A DNA stretch of 64,000 nucleotides from Streptomyces sp. Y2F8-2. GTDB taxonomy: Bacteria > Actinomycetota > Actinomycetes > Streptomycetales > Streptomycetaceae. A program made the translations under genes and the position numbers. Positions 25,563 through 35,447 of the stretch are shown here, piece by piece (within the stretch, counting starts at the first letter, position 1; the number at the start of each line of letters is the position of its first letter). Location of the stretch: contig NZ_BNGS01000010.1 in the NCBI RefSeq assembly GCF_014905555.1, positions 62,001 through 126,000 of the forward strand, written 5' to 3'. The notes under the pieces are model-generated. The model did no database searches and was not told the origin of the DNA. It saw nothing but the letters and a program-made list of their open reading frames with translations.

Positions 25563-26600
25563 ATGGCCGGGCACGGGACGGACGCGCATCCGCACGGCGC
25601 TGACCGGCTCTGCGAGGCCGGGACCCGCGTGTACTCCCGGGCCGTGCGTCGTGGCCGGGTGCCCCGTGCCGACGCCGCGAAGGTGCCGTGCCTGCTGGAG
25701 CTGGCACTGCTGCACCCCGACCCCGACGACATGGACTGGCTGGTGCCCACCGCCCCGCAGGAGGTCATGACCCGGCTGCTGCGCGGTGTGCACGAGGAGG
25801 TCTCCGCGAGTCGGGCGCGGGTCGGCACGGCGGTGGCGGCCGTCGAATGGTACGCCGGGCTGGGCGGCCGTGAGCAGGGCTCCCAGGAGGGCGTGGCGAT
25901 CCGTGTGCTGGACGGGCTGACGCGGATCCGCGCCGCCATGGACGAGGCGACGGAACAGTGCACGACCGAGGTGCTGACCGTGCAGCCGGGCGGTATCCGC
26001 CGCGAGGACGAACTGGCCGAGGGCCTGCCGCGGGCGCTGGAGATGCGCCGCCGGGGCGTCCGCATGCGCGACCTGTACACGCATGTCGCCCGGCACGGCC
26101 AGGGCCTGCACACCTACATGGAGCTGATGGGCGACGCGGCCGAGGCGCGCACCCTGGACGAGGTGCCCGAGCGGCTGATCGTCTTCGACCGCACCGTCGC
26201 CTTCATCCCCGCGAACGCGGACCGCACGATCGCGCTGGAGCTGCGCCATCCGGCCATCATCGAATACCTGGTGACCGTGTTCGAACGCCTGTGGCGTCTG
26301 GCGATCCCGCTCACCTCGCCGCTGCCCGAGACGGGCATCGACGGCATCACCCACCGGGAGCGGTCCATCGCGGCGCTGCTCGCCGAGGGCCACCAGGACG
26401 CGGTGGTCGCCGAACGGCTGGGCATCAGCGTCCGCACCTGCCGCGCGCACATCGCCCGGCTGTCCGAGACCCTGGGTGCGGCGAGCCGGACGCAGCTCGG
26501 GGTGAGGATCGCCCAGGCGGGCCTGGACGGTCCGCCGCACGCGCCCGAGTTGCTGCCGGTCACCGCTCCGGGCGCTCCGGAACCCCCCACCGGGCTGTAG
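25563..26600 (+). CDS. LuxR-type regulator with TrmB-like sensor region (paralogue A)
   Basis: Regulator of 345 residues. An N-terminal region (LCEAGTRVYSRAVRRG, CLLELALLHPDPDDMDWLVP) is followed by a central phospholipase-D/TrmB-like segment (TTEVLTVQPGGIRRE, RGVRMRDLYTHVARHGQGLH, LIVFDRTVAFIPAN) and a C-terminal LuxR HTH (RERSIAALLAEGHQDAVVAE, GISVRTCRAHIARL). No receiver domain is present. It shares all these segments with the convergent gene at 26613, whose end is 12 bases away. The presence of two diverged copies beside a small secreted peptide gene suggests a sensing role, but the ligand is unknown. Confidence 0.82.
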   Translation: MAGHGTDAHPHGADRLCEAGTRVYSRAVRRGRVPRADAAKVPCLLELALLHPDPDDMDWLVPTAPQEVMTRLLRGVHEEVSASRARVGTAVAAVEWYAGLGGREQGSQEGVAIRVLDGLTRIRAAMDEATEQCTTEVLTVQPGGIRREDELAEGLPRALEMRRRGVRMRDLYTHVARHGQGLHTYMELMGDAAEARTLDEVPERLIVFDRTVAFIPANADRTIALELRHPAIIEYLVTVFERLWRLAIPLTSPLPETGIDGITHRERSIAALLAEGHQDAVVAERLGISVRTCRAHIARLSETLGAASRTQLGVRIAQAGLDGPPHAPELLPVTAPGAPEPPTGL

Positions 26601-26612
26601 AACGCTCGCGCC

Positions 26613-27623
26613 TCAGTGCTCCTCCTCCAGGATGCCCGACCGGGCGATGAGGTAGCCGAGTTGGGCGCGGCTGCCGCTGCCCAGGGCCTGGGCCAGCTTG
26701 GCGATATGGGCCCGGCAGGTGCGGACGTTCATCCCCAGCCGGCGGGCGATGGCCTCGTCGACGTGACCCTCCACCAGGAGCTTGGCGATGGAGCGCTGGA
26801 CGCCGGTGATGCCGTCGCGGGGGGGTTCGTAGGGCACTTCCTCGCGCAGGGGGGTGGCGCGGCGCCAGAGGTGCTCGAAGACCTTGATCAGATACTTGAC
26901 GAGGCCGGGATGGCGGAGTTCCAGGGCCACTTGCTGGTCGTCGTGCGCCGGGACGAAGGCGACGGTCTCGTCGCAGATGATGAGCCGCCCTATGAGTTCC
27001 TCAAGGGTGCGGATCTCGACCTTGCCGCGTGACATGACGTCCACGTACGCCATGGTTCCCAGGCTGTGGCGCACGGTGTGCTGGTAGAGCGTGCGCATGC
27101 TCACGCCGCGCTCCATCAGGGGCCGGTCCCGCTCGAGGGCCTGCCTCAGGATGTGCTCGCTGCGCCCCCCGCCCGGCTGGACCGTCAGGACCTCGTGACG
27201 GCATTCGGCCGTGGCGAGGTTGAGCGCCGCGTTGATCCGGTCGGAGCCCTCGAGCACGGTGATGGCATGGGTGGGGGCGGGGGCCAGGGCGCTGAGCGCC
27301 ATGAACGGCTCGAAGGATTCGGTCAGTTCGATGGACATCCGCCGGCGATCCAGGATCTCCCGCTCCAGCGGATGCAGCCGTTGGGCGAGCGCGACGGAGG
27401 GCGGAACCGGCCGCAACCAGTTCTCGTCGTCAGGATCCGGGTGCAGCAACGCGAACTCGAGGAGGCAGGGGGCGTCCTTGATCTCCGAGCGGGCGATACG
27501 GCCGGTGCTCAACGCGCTTGCATAAAGCTGTGTCCCCTCCTCACAGAGATCGGTTATCGCGTGTGGATGTGTCCCTTTCGGATAGCTATTAGGCAAATCT
27601 CCACCCCCCAGGGTCCTGAACAT
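26613..27623 (-). CDS. LuxR-type regulator with TrmB-like sensor region (paralogue B)
   Basis: Paralogue of the convergent regulator, about 336 residues: ITDLCEEGTQLYASALSTGR, CLLEFALLHPDPDDENWLRP, CRHEVLTVQPGGGRSE, GVSMRTLYQHTVRHSLG, LIICDETVAFVPAHDD and C-terminal HTH RSIAKLLVEGHVDEAIARRL, GMNVRTCRAHIAKLAQ. The start is uncertain: ATG 27623 gives MFRTLGGGDLPNSYPKG but lacks a ribosome-binding site, while TTG 27596 (LPNSYPKGTHPH) follows GGGGGTGGAG closely. It diverges from the peptide gene at 27728, so the 105-base gap between them probably carries both promoters, and this regulator is the best candidate to control the peptide operon. Confidence 0.82.
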   Translation of the reverse strand: MFRTLGGGDLPNSYPKGTHPHAITDLCEEGTQLYASALSTGRIARSEIKDAPCLLEFALLHPDPDDENWLRPVPPSVALAQRLHPLEREILDRRRMSIELTESFEPFMALSALAPAPTHAITVLEGSDRINAALNLATAECRHEVLTVQPGGGRSEHILRQALERDRPLMERGVSMRTLYQHTVRHSLGTMAYVDVMSRGKVEIRTLEELIGRLIICDETVAFVPAHDDQQVALELRHPGLVKYLIKVFEHLWRRATPLREEVPYEPPRDGITGVQRSIAKLLVEGHVDEAIARRLGMNVRTCRAHIAKLAQALGSGSRAQLGYLIARSGILEEEH

Positions 27624-27727
27624 GCAGGAACATGATGCATCGACCCTGTGGCATTGACGTGCCTGAATGAGCCATCGTCTTGGTGGCACGGGGGAAGGAA
27701 ACTCGTTGAGTGAGGACGAAGCCGACT

Positions 27728-27937
27728 ATGTACAAGAGAATGCTTCGATCGGCGCTTGCCGTTGCCTTCTCTGCGGCCGTGGTCTTCGGTGCCGGGGCGG
27801 GGACGGCGCAGGCGGTCGGCGTCGCCAAGCTGGACACCGGCTGGGGTGCCAGTGAGCCGACGGGGATCGTCGCGACGCCGGCGGACACGGGTTGGGGGGC
27901 GAGCGCGCCTCTCGCCGCGCCGGAGACGACCTCATGA
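27728..27937 (+). CDS. Small secreted peptide with two DTGWGAS repeats
   Basis: Protein of 69 residues. Residues 1-29 are a Sec signal peptide (MYKRMLRSALAVAFSAAVV... GTAQA), with predicted cleavage after AQA29, leaving a mature peptide of about 40 residues. The mature part holds DTGWGAS at 36-42 and 53-59 in an Ala/Pro/Thr-rich context, with no Cys. Start ATG 27728 lies ten bases after GAGGACGAAG; an in-frame GTG at 27710 is possible. The stop overlaps the next start (ATGA). The divergent neighbour is a LuxR-type regulator. I do not recognise the family; an exported signal or a structural peptide would fit. Confidence 0.75.
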   Translation: MYKRMLRSALAVAFSAAVVFGAGAGTAQAVGVAKLDTGWGASEPTGIVATPADTGWGASAPLAAPETTS

Positions 27938-28269
27938 CCACCCCGCCCGACGACCGGTCCTTCCGCCGGGAAATGGCCACCGCCTACCGCTCGGGCTGGC
28001 ACTTCATCGACCTGGCCACCGCCATCCCCCACAGCGGTGACTCGTTGATGGTGACCGTGTTCGGGGAGCCCGTCGTCGTCACCCGTGACGAGGACGAGGA
28101 CGTGCGGGCCTACCGGCTGCTGAGGCGGCCCCGGGGAGCGCCGCAGCCCGTTCGGTGTGCCATCCGGTACGGAATGATCTTTGTGAACCTGGACCAGCGT
28201 GACCACCGGCTGTCCGAGGCGGACAGCCCGGAAGTGAGGACCATCTCAGCCACCCCCCGCAGTGCCTGA
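27934..28269 (+). CDS. Rieske-like protein lacking 2Fe-2S ligands
   Basis: Protein of 111 residues resembling the N-terminal Rieske fold of ring-hydroxylating oxygenase alpha subunits: SGWHFIDLATAIPHSGDSLM, VTVFGEPVVVTRDEDEDVRA and GMIFVNLDQRDHRL match the strands before and after the cluster-binding loops. The loops themselves (C-x-H and C-x2-H, usually CPHRG and CPYHGW) are gone. Only one Cys (75) remains, the segment between is RLLRRPRGAPQPVRCAI, and the protein is about 40 residues shorter than a full domain. It should not bind a cluster. Start ATG 27934 overlaps the peptide stop (ATGA), so the two are coupled. Confidence 0.7.
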   Translation: MTTPPDDRSFRREMATAYRSGWHFIDLATAIPHSGDSLMVTVFGEPVVVTRDEDEDVRAYRLLRRPRGAPQPVRCAIRYGMIFVNLDQRDHRLSEADSPEVRTISATPRSA

Positions 28270-28312
28270 CGCGATTCCCCCGTCGTAACAAATCGCTCAG
28301 GTGCTTCCCCCC

Positions 28313-28353
28313 GCAGCGGCGTCACCGTGACCTGAACACGGTGACGCCGCTGC
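28313..28353. terminator. Bidirectional terminator between Rieske-like and PPOX genes
   Basis: Perfect 17-bp stem GCAGCGGCGTCACCGTG (28313-28329) with its complement at 28337-28353 and a seven-base loop, followed by AGTTTT on the plus strand. It lies between two convergent genes and can serve both. Confidence 0.88.
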
Positions 28354-28429
28354 AGTTTTCGGCGGACATCTCCGGACATCACCCGGATCCGACGGTGGCC
28401 GAAATCAGTCGCTTCGGCGGGCCTGGGGG

Positions 28430-28843
28430 TCAGCCGCGTCCCAGCGCGCGGGAGAGCGCGATCTCGATCACCACGCGTGAGGGGTTCGGCGCCGGCACCC
28501 TGCCGTAGCGCTCGGCATAGCGCCGCTCCGCCTCCGCGACCCGCCCGGGGTCGGCCGAGACGTGCGCGCGCCCCTCCAGCGTGGCCCACCGCCGCCCGTC
28601 CACCTGGCAGACCGCGACCGGTGCTCCCTCCGGCCCCGCCGCCGTCACATGTCCCACCTTCGCGCTCGCCTTGTTGGTGATCACCCGGGCCAGCCGCGCC
28701 TCGGGGTCGTACGTCACTCCGACCGGGACGACGTGCGAGCTGCCGTCCGGGCGCAGGGTCGTCAGCGTGCACAGGTGTCTTTCGTGCCAGAACCTGAGGT
28801 ACTCGGCATCGGGTGCGCCGGGGTCCTGGGAGTGCTTGGCCAT
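28430..28843 (-). CDS. PPOX-class F420-dependent (or FMN) oxidoreductase
   Basis: Split-barrel flavin/deazaflavin protein of 137 residues, of the Rv1155-like PPOX class. FWHERHLCTLTTLRPDGSSH opens the barrel, VVPVGVTYDPEARLARVITN follows, then the phosphate-binding segment ASAKVGHVTAAG and GRRWATLEGRAHVSADP. Such proteins reduce or bind F420 or FMN substrates, and the physiological substrate is usually unknown. Divergent from clpB across 133 bases; convergent with the Rieske-like gene. Confidence 0.85.
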   Translation of the reverse strand: MAKHSQDPGAPDAEYLRFWHERHLCTLTTLRPDGSSHVVPVGVTYDPEARLARVITNKASAKVGHVTAAGPEGAPVAVCQVDGRRWATLEGRAHVSADPGRVAEAERRYAERYGRVPAPNPSRVVIEIALSRALGRG

Positions 28844-28881
28844 GGAACCGGAACCTAGCCGTTCCCTCTCCCGCGCGTCGC

Positions 28882-28902
28882 CTTGAGTGGAATAGACTCA
28901 AC
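28882..28902 (+). promoter_or_regulatory. HAIR HspR operator upstream of clpB
   Basis: CTTGAGT-N7-ACTCAAC, one mismatch from the HAIR consensus, 75 bases before the clpB start. TTGAGT within it could double as a -35 element, so HspR binding would block the promoter. It shows that clpB belongs to the same regulon as the dnaK operon in this window. Confidence 0.88.
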
Positions 28903-28976
28903 TTTGTGTACGTTGATGTAGTCACAGTGGAAGGCAACAGCTGAGCGCGGCTGACCCGCAGGAGGAGAACGCGAAC

Positions 28977-31574
<2,598 letters not shown>

Positions 31575-31593
31575 CCGGGGCTCCGGCCGGGCG

Positions 31594-32049
31594 TCAGGTC
31601 GAGTAGGCCTCCAGGTGTGCGAGAGCGGTGTCCCCGCTCTCGTACACCACGGACACCCGGACCTCCTCGACACCCTGCGGCAGGCCGGAGTCGACGTCGA
31701 GGCACAGCTCGTCTCCCTCGAGGCACCGCGTGGTCGGCGTCCGCCGCGGATACGACTTCTCCAGCCGGCCCACGACGTCGGCCCGCGGCATACGCCGGCT
31801 GCCGTCGTAGTCCTGGTCCAGCCGGCTGTAGGAGGTGCAGTCCTCGTCGCTCATGTGGTCGGGCAGCGAGGCGCCCGCGAACTTCACGGCCTCGGAGCAG
31901 TCGACCTTGTCGATGGTGTGGAACGGGTCGTCGTCGGTCGTGAACGAGTACACGGCCCAGCCGAACCCCACCAGGCACACGACGACGAACGCCGTGCACA
32001 GCCACCACAGGCCCCACATGATCCGGCGTCCCCACACGATCCAGCGCAA
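31594..32049 (-). CDS. Single-pass membrane protein of unknown function
   Basis: Protein of 151 residues with one N-terminal membrane helix (MWGLWWLCTAFVVVCLVGFG, residues 11-30) and an extracytoplasmic domain holding four Cys (DKVDCSEAV, DEDCTSYS, TTRCLEGDELCLDV) that could form two disulfides, ending in VEEVRVSVVYESGDTALAHL. The start is TTG 32049 with GGGGGG seven bases upstream. It converges on clpB (19-base gap). I recognise no family. Confidence 0.7.
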   Translation of the reverse strand: MRWIVWGRRIMWGLWWLCTAFVVVCLVGFGWAVYSFTTDDDPFHTIDKVDCSEAVKFAGASLPDHMSDEDCTSYSRLDQDYDGSRRMPRADVVGRLEKSYPRRTPTTRCLEGDELCLDVDSGLPQGVEEVRVSVVYESGDTALAHLEAYST

Positions 32050-32196
32050 TGCGCACCCCCCGGCCGTAGCCCCCCGCCCGACGGTGGAAGACCGGCCAGA
32101 TCATGTCAGCCACCGGCGGACACGACCCGTCCGGGGTTGCCACCCCCCTCCCCGCATGAGGGAGGATGGCGGAATCCGTACGAAGGGAAGAACACG

Positions 32197-32721
32197 GTGA
32201 GCATCGACCCGTCCTCGATTCCGAATTTCGGGGGTCAGCCCGAGCCGCAGCCGCCGGCGGGCCCCGTGGTTCCGGATCAGGACCTCGTGAAGCAGCTCCT
32301 GGACCAGATGGAGCTCAAGCACCTCGTCGACGAAGAGGGTGACCTCGTCGCGCCGTGGGAGCAGTTCCGTACGTACTTCATGTTCCGCGGCGAGGGCGAT
32401 CAGCAGGTCTTCTCGGTGCGGACGTTCTACGACCGGCCCCACAAGATCGACGAGAAGCCGCAGCTGCTGGAGTCCATCGACGACTGGAACCGGCGCACGC
32501 TGTGGCCCAAGGTCTACAGCCACACCCACGACGACGGCACCGTCCGCCTCATCGGCGAGGCGCAGATGCTGATCGGCACGGGCGTGAGCCTGGAGCACTT
32601 CGTCTCCTCGACCGTGAGCTGGGTGCGGGCCGCCATCGAGTTCGACCGGTGGCTCGTGGAGCAGCTCGGCCTCGCGGAAGAGGTCGACGAAGCGGAGAAG
32701 CCCGAGGACGACGGGGAGTAG
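32197..32721 (+). CDS. YbjN/type III secretion-chaperone-fold protein
   Basis: Protein of 174 residues resembling the YbjN domain family: WEQFRTYFMFRGEGDQQVFS and SVRTFYDRPHKIDEKPQLLE, WNRRTLWPKVYSHTHDDGTV, GEAQMLIGTGVSLEHFVSST and a long final helix with an acidic tail (EEVDEAEKPEDDGE). In actinobacteria such proteins are conserved but poorly characterised, and the fold resembles secretion chaperones. Start GTG 32197 is chosen since GAAGGGAAG precedes it; upstream in-frame sequence runs through the neighbouring antisense gene. Confidence 0.75.
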   Translation: MSIDPSSIPNFGGQPEPQPPAGPVVPDQDLVKQLLDQMELKHLVDEEGDLVAPWEQFRTYFMFRGEGDQQVFSVRTFYDRPHKIDEKPQLLESIDDWNRRTLWPKVYSHTHDDGTVRLIGEAQMLIGTGVSLEHFVSSTVSWVRAAIEFDRWLVEQLGLAEEVDEAEKPEDDGE

Positions 32722-32729
32722 CCCCGGCG

Positions 32730-32746
32730 AGTGCCCTGTGGGCACT
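32730..32746. terminator. Short bidirectional hairpin between convergent genes
   Basis: AGTGCCC-TGT-GGGCACT, a perfect 7-bp stem with a three-base loop. It begins nine bases after the YbjN-like stop and overlaps the stop codon of the convergent mannosyltransferase gene. Confidence 0.5.
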
Positions 32747-33947
32747 AGAGGGGAGATCGGGCCAGCACCACCAGATAGGCCCCATAGACGAACGAGAGCC
32801 CGGCCAGCGCGCCTGCCACCACCGCGGCGTGCCACGGCCGGGCTCGCGCTGTTCGCACCAGCGCCCGCGCCACCACGATCAGCAGCGGGAACGCCGGCAG
32901 CAGAAAACGCGGCTTGGACTCGAAGAACCCGGCGCCGCCGAGCGCGATCAGCAGCAGCACGCCGCTGTGGACGACGAGCGGCAGCGGGGCCCGGTCCACG
33001 ACCAGCAGGGCGAACAGCACGGTGCTCACGCCGACGATCACCAGGGCCATCGGGAACAGCAGCCGGGTGCCGTGCAGCAGCATGTGCTCGGTGAAGCGCA
33101 GGGCGCCCCGCCCGAAGTCGAAGTGCGAGCCCCACAGCCGTTGCACGGTGAAGTAGCCGCCCAGCGGGTCGCCCCGGCGGCGGCCCACCCACACGACGTA
33201 GCCGCTCCAGCCGAGCGGTGCGAGCGCCGCGCCCGTCCACAGCCTGTGGGTAACTCCGCGCCCGCGTCGCCGCCACACCTCCAGGCCGGCCGCCGCGAGG
33301 ACCGCCGCGGCCACCGCGACGCCGTTGGGCCGGGCGAGGCCCGCGAGCGCCGCCAGGGTGCCCGCCCACACCCAGCGGCGGGCCAGGACCGCGTACAGCG
33401 ACCAGGCGGCGAACGCGGTCATCACGGGTTCCGTGTAGGCCATCGACAGCACGACGGAGTGGGGCAGCAGACCCCACAGCAGGACCAGGACGACGGCCAC
33501 CGCGGGGCCGTACAGCCGCAGCCCGATCCGGTGGATGCCGCATGCGGCGACCGCGGCCGCCGTCCACGACACCAGCAGGCCCGCCGCGCCGCCGCCGAGC
33601 GGGGAGATCGTGGTGACGGCGTGGACCAGGCCCGGGTACAGCGGGAAGAACGCCAGGTCGCTGTGGACGCCTGTGCGGGTGTACTGGGTGAACCCGTAGC
33701 CGTGGGCGGCGATCCGCAGATACCAGACGGAGTCCCAGGAACGCCCGAGCAGGAGCAGCGGGTTCTTGCCCGCCGCCCGGGCGACGACGGCGAGCACGAG
33801 CACGCCGGACAGCCGGGCGGCGAGGAACAGCCCGAGGGCGGTGAGGGCGGTGGCGGCCGGCCGCCGCCCGCCACCGGCCGGACGGACGGAGTCGCTGTGG
33901 CCCGGGCGCTCGGCGGCGGGGGCCGGGAGGGTACTGGCGTGGGTCAC
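32745..33947 (-). CDS. PIG-V-like / GT-C mannosyltransferase
   Basis: Polytopic protein of 400 residues with about nine to ten membrane helices and a large first loop containing GRSWDSVWYLRIAAHGYGFT. The conserved D (Asp of SWDS) and H-x-Y pattern match the PIG-V family, which uses polyprenyl-phosphate mannose at the outer membrane face. Other landmarks are DLAFFPLYPGLVHAV, SMAYTEPVMTAFAAWSLYAV and LARPNGVAVAAAVLAA. The start GTG 33947 lacks a strong ribosome-binding site. The acceptor could be a secreted protein (O-mannosylation) or a lipoglycan. It stands alone and converges on the YbjN-like gene. Confidence 0.8.
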   Translation of the reverse strand: MTHASTLPAPAAERPGHSDSVRPAGGGRRPAATALTALGLFLAARLSGVLVLAVVARAAGKNPLLLLGRSWDSVWYLRIAAHGYGFTQYTRTGVHSDLAFFPLYPGLVHAVTTISPLGGGAAGLLVSWTAAAVAACGIHRIGLRLYGPAVAVVLVLLWGLLPHSVVLSMAYTEPVMTAFAAWSLYAVLARRWVWAGTLAALAGLARPNGVAVAAAVLAAAGLEVWRRRGRGVTHRLWTGAALAPLGWSGYVVWVGRRRGDPLGGYFTVQRLWGSHFDFGRGALRFTEHMLLHGTRLLFPMALVIVGVSTVLFALLVVDRAPLPLVVHSGVLLLIALGGAGFFESKPRFLLPAFPLLIVVARALVRTARARPWHAAVVAGALAGLSFVYGAYLVVLARSPL

Positions 33948-34274
33948 ACCGGAACCATGCGTCGATCATGTCCGATTTGCGACCTTGCGCGTCCGCGCGC
34001 CGACGAATTCCCACGCCTGACACGCCGCCTGGTGGACGGGAGACGGGAGGGGACGCCGGGCGCCGGGGCGTCGGTGCTCGCAGCGGGGCGCCGCGCGGGC
34101 AGGGAGGTGCATTTTCGCGCGGTCTCGCAACACAGCCACCAGGGGCGACTTCGGCGCCACCGCCGCCGGTGAGCCGGCCTCCCGCCGGTACCGGCCTTCC
34201 CACCGCGATGGGCGGCGGCACCGGCGGGCTCTCGCTCGGGCGTCGGCTTCAGGGAGAGGTGATCTCGGATACCC
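33948..34274. other. 327-base intergenic region
   Basis: Between the start of the mannosyltransferase and the end of the SDR gene. Open frames exist on both strands but none has codon bias, a ribosome-binding site or a recognisable product. Short GC repeats (GCCGGTGAGCCGGC, about 34165-34180) may form a weak hairpin after the SDR gene. Otherwise I see nothing. Confidence 0.4.
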
Positions 34275-34982
34275 CTAGTTGGCCTGCCCGGTCGGCCGGA
34301 TCGTGACGGTGTTCACGTCGACGCCGGCCGGCTGGCCGAGCACCCACATGATGCCGTCGGCGATGTTCTCCGCGCTGAGCGCCGGGCCGGGCGGAGTGCC
34401 GCCGCGTGTGTCCCAGAACGGCGTGTCGACCTTGCCGGGGGCGATCAGGCTCACGCCGACACCCGACTCCGTGACGAGCAAGCGGGTGTTCTCGGCGAGG
34501 GCGTGCACAGCCCACTTGGTGACCGAGTAGAAGTTCCCGGGAGCGTTCCTGAGGCCGGCGACCGAGCCGACCAGCACGATCCGGCCACGGGACTTCCTCA
34601 GCTCCTCGAGCGACGCGCGGATCAGCAGCGTCGGCCCCAGGACGTTGGTGAGGAGCATCGAGCGCATCAGCTCCGGATCGCCGTCCGCCACCGAGTCGTG
34701 GGTGGAGTAACCGGCGTTGGCGATGACGTTGTCGATACGCCCGAAGTGCTGCACCGTGGACCGCACCGCCTCCTCGACCGCGTCCGCGTCGGCGGCGTCA
34801 CCGGGCAGGAGCAGCAGTTCCTCCGGGTCGCCGAGGGTCCGGGCGAACGCCCTTAGTTTGTCCGCGTCGCGCCCGGTCGCGGTGACCCGGTGACCGGCCT
34901 TGAGCAGCCGCCGTACGGTCTCGGCGCCGATGCCGGTCGACCCTCCGGTGATCAGCGTGACGGGCGTGGGGCTGGCACTCAC
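34275..34982 (-). CDS. Short-chain dehydrogenase/reductase (SDR)
   Basis: Classical SDR of 235 residues: cofactor loop TLITGGSTGIGAETVRRLL (residues 8-26) with a TGRDAD segment favouring NADP, NVIANAGYS, catalytic Ser in IVLVGSVAG and YSVTKWAVHA (YxxxK), and GKVDTPFWDT. Start GTG 34982 overlaps the VOC stop (GTGA), so translation is coupled. It is the last gene of the leftward arm of an accessory cluster and probably reduces or oxidises a pathway carbonyl; the substrate is unknown. Confidence 0.88.
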   Translation of the reverse strand: MSASPTPVTLITGGSTGIGAETVRRLLKAGHRVTATGRDADKLRAFARTLGDPEELLLLPGDAADADAVEEAVRSTVQHFGRIDNVIANAGYSTHDSVADGDPELMRSMLLTNVLGPTLLIRASLEELRKSRGRIVLVGSVAGLRNAPGNFYSVTKWAVHALAENTRLLVTESGVGVSLIAPGKVDTPFWDTRGGTPPGPALSAENIADGIMWVLGQPAGVDVNTVTIRPTGQAN

Positions 34983-35437
34983 TGTTCCTCCAGTGCTCGT
35001 TCGTGCAGGGCGTCCATCGGCTCGCCCCCCGGCTGCCAGGCAGCCAGGAAGTCCGGCTGGAGGACGGCGTCGACGAGTTCGATGTTCGCCCCGATGCTCC
35101 CCAGATGGTGGTACGCGTAGGGCCGGCCGAAGGGACATCCGGAGAAGTCGGCCGGAAAACCCTGCTTCTCCAGCCGCCGCACACCGGCGCCGATGTCGTC
35201 GGTCCAGTACCCCAGGTGATGGAAGCGCGGTCCCGCCGAGGCGTCCCAGGGGCTGCCGGGACCGCCTTCGACCAGCTCGACGAACGGCGGCCCGGGACGG
35301 CTGAAGACGATGCGGAAGTCCCAGTCACCGATCCGTCCCGGGCGCGGTTCCGCCCATTCCACGCCGGCGGCGGCACGCAGCTCGCGCATCGCCGCCGGCA
35401 GGTCGGGAACGGCGAAACCCACGTGGTACAGCGCCAT
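34979..35437 (-). CDS. VOC-family (glyoxalase/dioxygenase-fold) protein
   Basis: Protein of 152 residues with two beta-alpha-beta-beta-beta units of the vicinal oxygen chelate fold: YHVGFAVPDLPAAMRELRA (His5 as first metal ligand), FVELVEGGPGSPW (Glu), FHHLGYWTDDIGAGVRRLE (His) and NIELVDAVL (Glu). The four ligand positions appear kept, so it may bind a metal. Coupled to the SDR by GTGA and 10 bases after the ABM-VOC gene. The reaction could be isomerisation, hydrolysis or epimerisation of a small carbonyl compound; the fold alone does not decide. Confidence 0.8.
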   Translation of the reverse strand: MALYHVGFAVPDLPAAMRELRAAAGVEWAEPRPGRIGDWDFRIVFSRPGPPFVELVEGGPGSPWDASAGPRFHHLGYWTDDIGAGVRRLEKQGFPADFSGCPFGRPYAYHHLGSIGANIELVDAVLQPDFLAAWQPGGEPMDALHERALEEQ

Positions 35438-35447
35438 CCGTCAGCCC

